A stretch of 32,877 nucleotides of DNA, taken from positions 1 to 32,877 of the forward strand of contig JAIXQM010000115.1 of NCBI GenBank assembly GCA_027485735.1. The letters run 5' to 3'. Shown piece by piece: positions 28,837 through 32,877 of the stretch. The notes beneath the pieces are model-generated. The model saw nothing but the letters and a program-made list of their open reading frames with translations, made no database searches and was not told the DNA's origin. The stretch's first letter is position 1; each line of letters opens with the position of its first letter. The translations under genes were made by a program, and so were the position numbers. The stretch is from Sphingomonadales bacterium (GTDB lineage Bacteria > Pseudomonadota > Alphaproteobacteria > Sphingomonadales > Sphingomonadaceae).

Positions 28837-29358
28837 TCATTTGTCGGCGTCGTTCAAGCCAGCCAGTGCCCGCAATTCCGCCCGCAGCCGCGCGGCTCCG
28901 GCGCCATCATAGGGCTTGGTCGCGCCCTTGTGCGTCACCGGCTTGTCGCGGCGGCCCACAATGGCCAGGGCCAGCCGCGTATCAATCTTGCCATCCTTGT
29001 CGGCCAACTGGCCAAGCAGTGCCGCCAGCACCCGGCTTTCCACCCGTTCCCAGGCATAGTTCACCGCCGCCAGCCATTCCGCCGCAAAGGCCGGATCAGC
29101 ATCGCGGTGGCGGAAGAGCACGAACAGGGGCAGGCCCAGTTGATCGGCCGCCACGGCCGGATCGCCGTGGCGGGCCAGCAATTCCAGAAAGGCCATGCGA
29201 TCCTTGCGGCTGCCCACCAGCCGTCGCGCTTCGCGGGTACCGGGCCGATGGCGGCTGCGCTCTGCCGAGCGGTTGCGCGGCTTGCGGGCAGGGCCGACGA
29301 TTTCCGTCGACAGATAGGCGTCACCAGCCATCGCCGGCGCGACAAGCGCATCAAGCAT
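28837..29358 (-). CDS. Small terminase subunit (GTA g1 type)
   Basis: A 173-residue protein and the first gene of the cluster. In RcGTA the g1 product has been assigned as the small terminase that feeds DNA to the motor. Here it is basic at the start (RKPRNRSAERSRHRPGTREA, RRLVGSRKDRMAFLELLARH), then helical (VAADQLGLPLFVLFRHRDA, NYAWERVESRVLAALLGQLA), ending KPYDGAGAARLRAELRALAG. I rely mainly on position plus this basic-then-helical layout. AGGAG lies eight bases before ATG 29358, and the promoter 29423-29451 lies just upstream. Confidence 0.78.
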   Translation of the reverse strand: MLDALVAPAMAGDAYLSTEIVGPARKPRNRSAERSRHRPGTREARRLVGSRKDRMAFLELLARHGDPAVAADQLGLPLFVLFRHRDADPAFAAEWLAAVNYAWERVESRVLAALLGQLADKDGKIDTRLALAIVGRRDKPVTHKGATKPYDGAGAARLRAELRALAGLNDADK

Positions 29359-29422
29359 GCAAGAGGCTCCTGGAAGGCGGCGGCTTCAGCCCTGTTCAGG
29401 CCGATTCCGCAGGCATGCCGTA

Positions 29423-29451
29423 TTGATAACCAAAAGCGTTACGCTTGTCAA
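29423..29451 (-). promoter_or_regulatory. Predicted promoter of the GTA cluster
   Basis: On the minus strand TTGACA (29451-29446), a 17-base spacer and TATCAA (29428-29423) form a near-consensus housekeeping promoter. It stands 65 bases upstream of the small terminase start and directly after the stop of the serine hydrolase gene. It is the only clear promoter-like site for the block. Transcription would start near 29416. Confidence 0.7.
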
Positions 29452-29474
29452 TATAAATGTGCCTATTTGGTTAT
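29426..29474. repeat. Inverted repeat embracing the GTA promoter
   Basis: ATAACCAAA (29426-29434) and TTTGGTTAT (29466-29474) are perfect 9-base inverted copies whose centres are 40 bases apart, near four helical turns. One arm touches the -10 box and the other lies in the last codons of the serine hydrolase gene. The pair could be two sites for one regulator, allowing a loop around the promoter. Confidence 0.45.
29434..29446. promoter_or_regulatory. Candidate operator in the GTA promoter spacer
   Basis: AAGCGT-T-ACGCTT is a perfect 13-base palindrome (6-base arms) that starts one base inside the -35 box and fills most of the spacer. A dimeric regulator bound here would compete with RNA polymerase or bend the promoter. 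The protein is unknown; GafA-type activators, CtrA and LexA are the known GTA regulators in other alphaproteobacteria. I do not see a CtrA half-site pair or a LexA-type site here. Confidence 0.5.
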
Positions 29475-30872
29475 TTTATCCAGTGTCGCCACAACTTCCG
29501 CGGCAAAGCGCGGCATCGGGAAGGGCGCGGCCGGCAGATCGAAGCCGCGCCGGATCACGATGATCTTCCTCCCCGGCACGATCACCGCATACTGCCCGCG
29601 ATTGCCATTCATCGCATAGGTACCCGCAGGCAATGCCGGCACCGCATCATGCGCGCCGAGCCCACCCCACCGCCAGAATCCGGCACCATAGCCTTCGGGC
29701 CGGCCCTGCGGCTGGGTCATTGTCGCGACTTCCACAAATGCCGGCCAATCGGTAGGCAGCAGTTGCCGGCCCCCAATCTTGCCGCCGTTCTGATACAGCA
29801 GCGCCAACCGCGCCAGATCGCGCGCCGTCATCCACACCTGGCTCGACAGCACGAAATCGCCCTGCCAGTCGGTTTCCGGCGTGGTGCGGGTCATGCCCAG
29901 TGGCCACAGCAGTTCGGTGAACGGGAAGGCCAGCGCCGCATGGCGGCCACCATCCTGCGCCAGCGTGCGCGAAAGGGCCAACCCGGCCAGCATGATATCG
30001 TTGTTGCTGTAATTGAAGTGGCTGCCCGGTGCATGCTCCAGCGGCATCGTTGCCGCCGTCTGCGCCACCAGCGCGCCGCCCACGTACACCTCGTCCGTGC
30101 GATTGCCCGGCCCCGCCGTCCACAAGCCACTGTTCATGCGCAGCAGCTGGTTCCAGCTGATGACGGCGCGCGGATCGCTGGCACCCTGCCACTGCGGCAC
30201 CGGCGCCGGCTGGTTCACGTCCACAAGCCCCTTCTGCACCGCCCGGCCCACCAGCGTAGCGGTAAGCGATTTGGCCACGCTCCACGTGCGCTGCGGGGTG
30301 TGCATTGTCCAATCGGCGCGATAGCGTTCGGCGATGATCTTGCCGTCCTTCAGCACGATCACCGCCGTAGTACGATCGCTGGCAAAGGCCGTCGCCACCA
30401 CTTCATCCAGCGCGGCGCGGGCCTTGCGCTTCTTCAGCGGCTGCACGGCGCCGGCATCGCCCAGTGGCCAGGCCATGGCATCGGTTGCCGCCAGATCGGG
30501 TGCCGTCAGGCCAGGCACCAACCGCGGCAGGGCAGCAGCAGCGTCCGGCCCAGCCCCCGGCGGCAGCTGCGCGCAGCCGAGCAAGGGCCGCCACGCCGCG
30601 ATGCGTGGCGGCATATTGCTGGCAAAAGGAACCGATACGGTTCGCGTTGCTTCGTCGATCGCGGCGGGCAATGTGGTCACGCCGTCTTGATACTCGCGGT
30701 AGATACCGGTCAGATCATCGCGGGTGATGCTGGCGACATCCTGTCCGGCATTCCAGCGCCCGGAACAGATGAAGGCGGCCTTGTAGCCGGCCGCCAACGC
30801 CAATTTGTGGGGATCTTCGGCCGCTGCGGCGGGTGCCGCCAGCAATGCCGCCGCGATCAGGGCCTGCTTCAT
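29463..30872 (-). CDS. Exported serine hydrolase, class C beta-lactamase-like
   Basis: A 469-residue protein with a Sec signal (MKQALIAAALLAAPAAAAED). The Ser-x-x-Lys motif is SVAK at 198-201 in TWSVAKSLTATLVG, and the Tyr-x-Asn motif is YSN at 288-290 in HFNYSNNDIML. Close to the end NGNRGQYAVIVPGRKIIVI gives the G-x-Y-A-V strand that replaces the KTG region in many esterase-type members. It likely cleaves an ester or amide in the periplasm; resistance is not implied. It begins with ATG 30872, overlapping the stop of the next hydrolase (ATGA). The N-terminal 140 residues form an additional part not usual in small class C enzymes. It ends only 12 bases before the GTA promoter. Confidence 0.88.
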   Translation of the reverse strand: MKQALIAAALLAAPAAAAEDPHKLALAAGYKAAFICSGRWNAGQDVASITRDDLTGIYREYQDGVTTLPAAIDEATRTVSVPFASNMPPRIAAWRPLLGCAQLPPGAGPDAAAALPRLVPGLTAPDLAATDAMAWPLGDAGAVQPLKKRKARAALDEVVATAFASDRTTAVIVLKDGKIIAERYRADWTMHTPQRTWSVAKSLTATLVGRAVQKGLVDVNQPAPVPQWQGASDPRAVISWNQLLRMNSGLWTAGPGNRTDEVYVGGALVAQTAATMPLEHAPGSHFNYSNNDIMLAGLALSRTLAQDGGRHAALAFPFTELLWPLGMTRTTPETDWQGDFVLSSQVWMTARDLARLALLYQNGGKIGGRQLLPTDWPAFVEVATMTQPQGRPEGYGAGFWRWGGLGAHDAVPALPAGTYAMNGNRGQYAVIVPGRKIIVIRRGFDLPAAPFPMPRFAAEVVATLDKITK

Positions 30873-32002
30873 GCCATCAGGCTCCCCCACACGCCGGCCA
30901 TCAGCATGCCGGCGCGCATGTCGCCCACGGTGGTGCCGGCCATCTTGTTCATCACGTAAGACATGCACAGCCGCGCATCCATGTCGCACACCACCAGCGA
31001 TCCGCCATAGCCGCCCCAGAATATGGTGTTGGGGTTGGGCATCGGCCGTGTCGGCCCGGCGAGGCCATAGCCCATGCCATAACGCACAGGCATGTTCAGC
31101 ACCTGGTCGTGCCCTTCGATCTGCAGCTCCAGCGCCTTCTTCACGCCGGCTTCGCTCAGCAACCGCTTGCCGCCGGCAACACCACCATTGGCCATCAACG
31201 TCTGCACCGCCGCGACCGAACGTGCGTTGCCATGGCCGCCCGCTGCCGGGATTTCCGCCGCGCGCCAAGCCCGGGTGCGGGTGTCGAGCGGGTTGATCGG
31301 CGGGTTGGTGGCCATGTTCTTCGCGAGCGCCGATTGCGGCCCGTCGCTGATGCTGGCGCCCTGCGGCGGCGGCACCAGATCGGCGACACGGCCATCATGC
31401 GCCGCATCCAGCCCGATGTGGAAATCGGCGCCCAACGGCCCGGCGAGCTGTTCGGCAAAGACCGTGCCCAGCGATTTGCCGGTGATGCGCCGCACCACTT
31501 CACCCACCAGATAGCCTTGCGTCACCGCGTGATAGCCCGGCGCCGTGCCCGGCTCCCAGAACGGCGCTTGGGCGGCCAGCCGGCTGGTGACCAGTTCCCA
31601 ATCATAAAGATCAGCCGGCTGCATCGGCTCGTGAAAGCCGGACAGGCCGGCGGCATGGCTCATCAACTGCGCCACCGTCACATCCTGCTTGCCGGCCGCA
31701 GCGAACTCCGGCCAATAGTGCGCCACCTTTTCCTCAAACTTCAGCGCGCCCTGATCGGCCAGCCACAGCGCGGTGAGCGCCGTCATCGTCTTGGTGGTGG
31801 AATAAACGTTGACGATGGTATCCTTTTCCCAAGGCCGCGTCTGTTCGGCATCGGCCCAGCCGCCCCACAGATCGATCACTGGCTCGCCATCAATCGTGGC
31901 GGCGAAACTGGCGCCGAGATCATCGCCGCGCGCGAAGGCCGCGGCAAAGGCGCCGCGCACGGCTTCGAATTTCGGATGCACAAAACCCTGTACGTCACTC
32001 AT
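30869..32002 (-). CDS. Cytoplasmic EstB-like serine hydrolase (beta-lactamase fold)
   Basis: A 377-residue beta-lactamase-fold esterase. The Ser-x-x-Lys motif is STTK at 68-71 in VNVYSTTKTMTAL. The Tyr motif is in PGTAPGYHAVTQGYLVGEVV (Y-x-x instead of YxN, as in EstB-type esterases). The third motif is WGGYGG in NTIFWGGYGGSLVVC, again the esterase-type WGG rather than KTG. There is no signal peptide, so it should act inside the cell on short-chain esters or lactones. AGGAG is eight bases before ATG 32002. ATGA overlaps on both sides tie it to the dGTPase-like gene before and the exported hydrolase after. Confidence 0.9.
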   Translation of the reverse strand: MSDVQGFVHPKFEAVRGAFAAAFARGDDLGASFAATIDGEPVIDLWGGWADAEQTRPWEKDTIVNVYSTTKTMTALTALWLADQGALKFEEKVAHYWPEFAAAGKQDVTVAQLMSHAAGLSGFHEPMQPADLYDWELVTSRLAAQAPFWEPGTAPGYHAVTQGYLVGEVVRRITGKSLGTVFAEQLAGPLGADFHIGLDAAHDGRVADLVPPPQGASISDGPQSALAKNMATNPPINPLDTRTRAWRAAEIPAAGGHGNARSVAAVQTLMANGGVAGGKRLLSEAGVKKALELQIEGHDQVLNMPVRYGMGYGLAGPTRPMPNPNTIFWGGYGGSLVVCDMDARLCMSYVMNKMAGTTVGDMRAGMLMAGVWGSLMA

Positions 32003-32877
32003 GTCACCATCTCCTCGGGCAGGGGCGATGGCCCCACCAGTTCACGATACAGTTTCAGCGCATAACGATCCGTCATGCCAGCCACGAAATCACCAACATG
32101 CCGGGCACGCGCCGGTTCGTCGGCCGGGCAGGTGCTCGCCCAATCACCAGGCAGTCGCGCCGGATCAGCGTGGAGTGCGGCAAACAGCCCCTCAACCACT
32201 GCTTCCGATGGATCACGCAGCCGCGCCACCGCCGGCGCACGATACATGCGCTCACGCAGGAAGGCCTTGAGCGCCCGAACCTCGGCAGAAAGCCCGTCGG
32301 AAAGGCCGGCAATCGTATGGCCAGCGCCGCGAACATCCTCGACGCTTCGCGCATCAATCGCCGCCAGCCGGGCGCGCGTGGTGGCGAGCAGGTCTTCCAC
32401 CATCCGCCCGATCTGTTCGCGCACCAGTTCCGGCACCAACCGCCGCCGCGCCGAAATGCCGGGCCAGCGCCGCGTCACCGCCTGCCAACAATCAGCCACG
32501 AAGGGCACGGCGGCCACCACCTCCTCGATCCCGAACAGGCCGGCGCGGATGCCGTCATCCAGATCGTGATTATCGTAGGCAATATCGTCGGCAATCGCCG
32601 CAATCTGCGCTTCCAGCCCGGCGTGGCTGGTCAGGTCCAATGGCCAGGCCGCATCCACCCCGGCCAGCGCCCAGCCGGGTTCGTAAATCGGCCCGTTGTG
32701 CTTGGCCAGGCCCTCCAGCGTTTCCCACGTCAAGTTCAGGCCGTCGAAGCCGGGGTGGCGGCATTCCAGTTTCGTCACGATGCGCAGGGCGTGGCCGTTG
32801 TGATCAAAGCCACCCCACGGCGCCATCACCCGTTCCAGCGCATCCTCACCGCTATGCCCGAACGGCGGGTGGCCCAG
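31999..32877 (-). CDS. dGTPase-like HD-domain triphosphohydrolase (N-terminus outside the window)
   Basis: The visible 292 residues belong to the bacterial deoxyguanosine triphosphate triphosphohydrolase-like family, which removes triphosphate from dNTPs. From the right edge it reads LGHPPFGHSGEDALERVMAP then WGGFDHNGHALRIVTKLE, the region following the HD metal site, and has IADDIAYDNHDLDDGIRAGL with the conserved D-x-x-H-D. The C-terminal helices match (DFVAGMTDRYALKLYRELVG). About 100 N-terminal residues with the first HD ligands are cut off by the window edge; the ATG at 32829 is internal. It lies first in the hydrolase operon, with no clear link in function to the genes that follow. Confidence 0.9.
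   Translation of the reverse strand: MGHPPFGHSGEDALERVMAPWGGFDHNGHALRIVTKLECRHPGFDGLNLTWETLEGLAKHNGPIYEPGWALAGVDAAWPLDLTSHAGLEAQIAAIADDIAYDNHDLDDGIRAGLFGIEEVVAAVPFVADCWQAVTRRWPGISARRRLVPELVREQIGRMVEDLLATTRARLAAIDARSVEDVRGAGHTIAGLSDGLSAEVRALKAFLRERMYRAPAVARLRDPSEAVVEGLFAALHADPARLPGDWASTCPADEPARARHVGDFVAGMTDRYALKLYRELVGPSPLPEEMVT

Larger units (their letters stand above)
10995..29358 (-). mobile_element. Gene transfer agent (RcGTA-type) structural cluster
   Basis: Twenty-three minus-strand genes, mostly overlapping by 1 to 14 nt, encode DNA packaging, head and siphovirus-like tail in the order seen in Rhodobacter capsulatus GTA (g1 to g15). Diagnostic members are the GTA-gp10-type chaperone, a tape measure of only 188 residues (short tail), the DUF2460 and DUF2163 tail proteins and the NlpC-like g14. 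No integrase, excisionase, repressor, replication or lysis gene and no flanking attachment repeat is seen, which argues against a live prophage. Composition is like the neighbouring host genes. GTA lysis and head-spike genes usually lie elsewhere in the genome. Confidence 0.88.

Noticed and set aside
10995..29358. Interpretation as a complete temperate prophage
   Set aside because: No integrase, repressor, replication or lysis gene and no attachment-type direct repeat at either edge. The tape measure is very short and gene order follows RcGTA.
29463..32002. The two serine hydrolases as antibiotic-resistance beta-lactamases
   Set aside because: They have esterase-type third motifs (WGG or a G-x-Y-A-V strand instead of KTG). 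The fold is shared by many esterases and peptidases, and nothing in the context points to resistance.
1..32877. tRNA genes, CRISPR arrays or insertion sequences
   Set aside because: I looked for cloverleaf-like stretches, regularly spaced repeats and transposase motifs and saw none.

Overview
The window is GC-rich, densely coded DNA that looks like the chromosome of an alphaproteobacterium, most likely a sphingomonad. This is inferred from three things: the family content, the RcGTA-like gene order, and a secreted 220-aa protein of a kind I associate with that group. No species can be fixed from the sequence alone. Both ends are cut. On the left is the N-terminal two thirds or so of quinolinate synthase (nadA). 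On the right is a dGTPase-like protein that lacks its N-terminus.

Positions 1-10845 hold ordinary host genes. A metallo-beta-lactamase-fold hydrolase overlaps nadA (minus strand). On the plus strand lie a ferredoxin-reductase-type flavoprotein coupled to a GNAT acetyltransferase, a Tat-exported HisC-like aminotransferase, and a chain of GMC oxidoreductase, epoxide hydrolase and lipB joined by 4-nt overlaps. These are followed by a small Ala/Pro-repeat lipoprotein with its own candidate promoter, 5' hairpin and terminator, an SCP2-type protein, and the secreted protein of unknown function. A bidirectional-looking terminator hairpin separates these from a minus-strand OmpA-family porin with a 17-proline linker.

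Positions 10995-29358 form one minus-strand block of 23 genes read from right to left. It has the gene order of the Rhodobacter-type gene transfer agent (GTA): small terminase, large terminase, portal, small membrane protein, prohead protease, capsid, connector, head closure, tail terminator, tail tube, two tail chaperones, short tape measure, distal tail, hub, NlpC-like peptidase, tail tip and a DUF2793 protein. No integrase, replication, repressor or lysis gene is seen, so it is better read as a domesticated GTA than as a prophage.

Two departures from the classical layout stand out. First, a six-gene module sits between capsid and connector. It includes an 889-aa SGNH-esterase-like fibre or spike protein and a probable fibre-tail adaptor. 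Second, the distal tail protein (g12 type) carries a 570-aa N-terminal extension with a probable TIM barrel, while the tail-tip protein (g15 type) is only 717 aa and lacks an N-terminal TIM-barrel region. A near-consensus promoter with a 13-bp palindrome filling its spacer lies just upstream of the small terminase gene.

To the right of the GTA, two overlapping serine beta-lactamase-like hydrolases are coupled to the dGTPase-like gene in one minus-strand operon. I see no tRNA, rRNA, CRISPR array or insertion sequence in the window.
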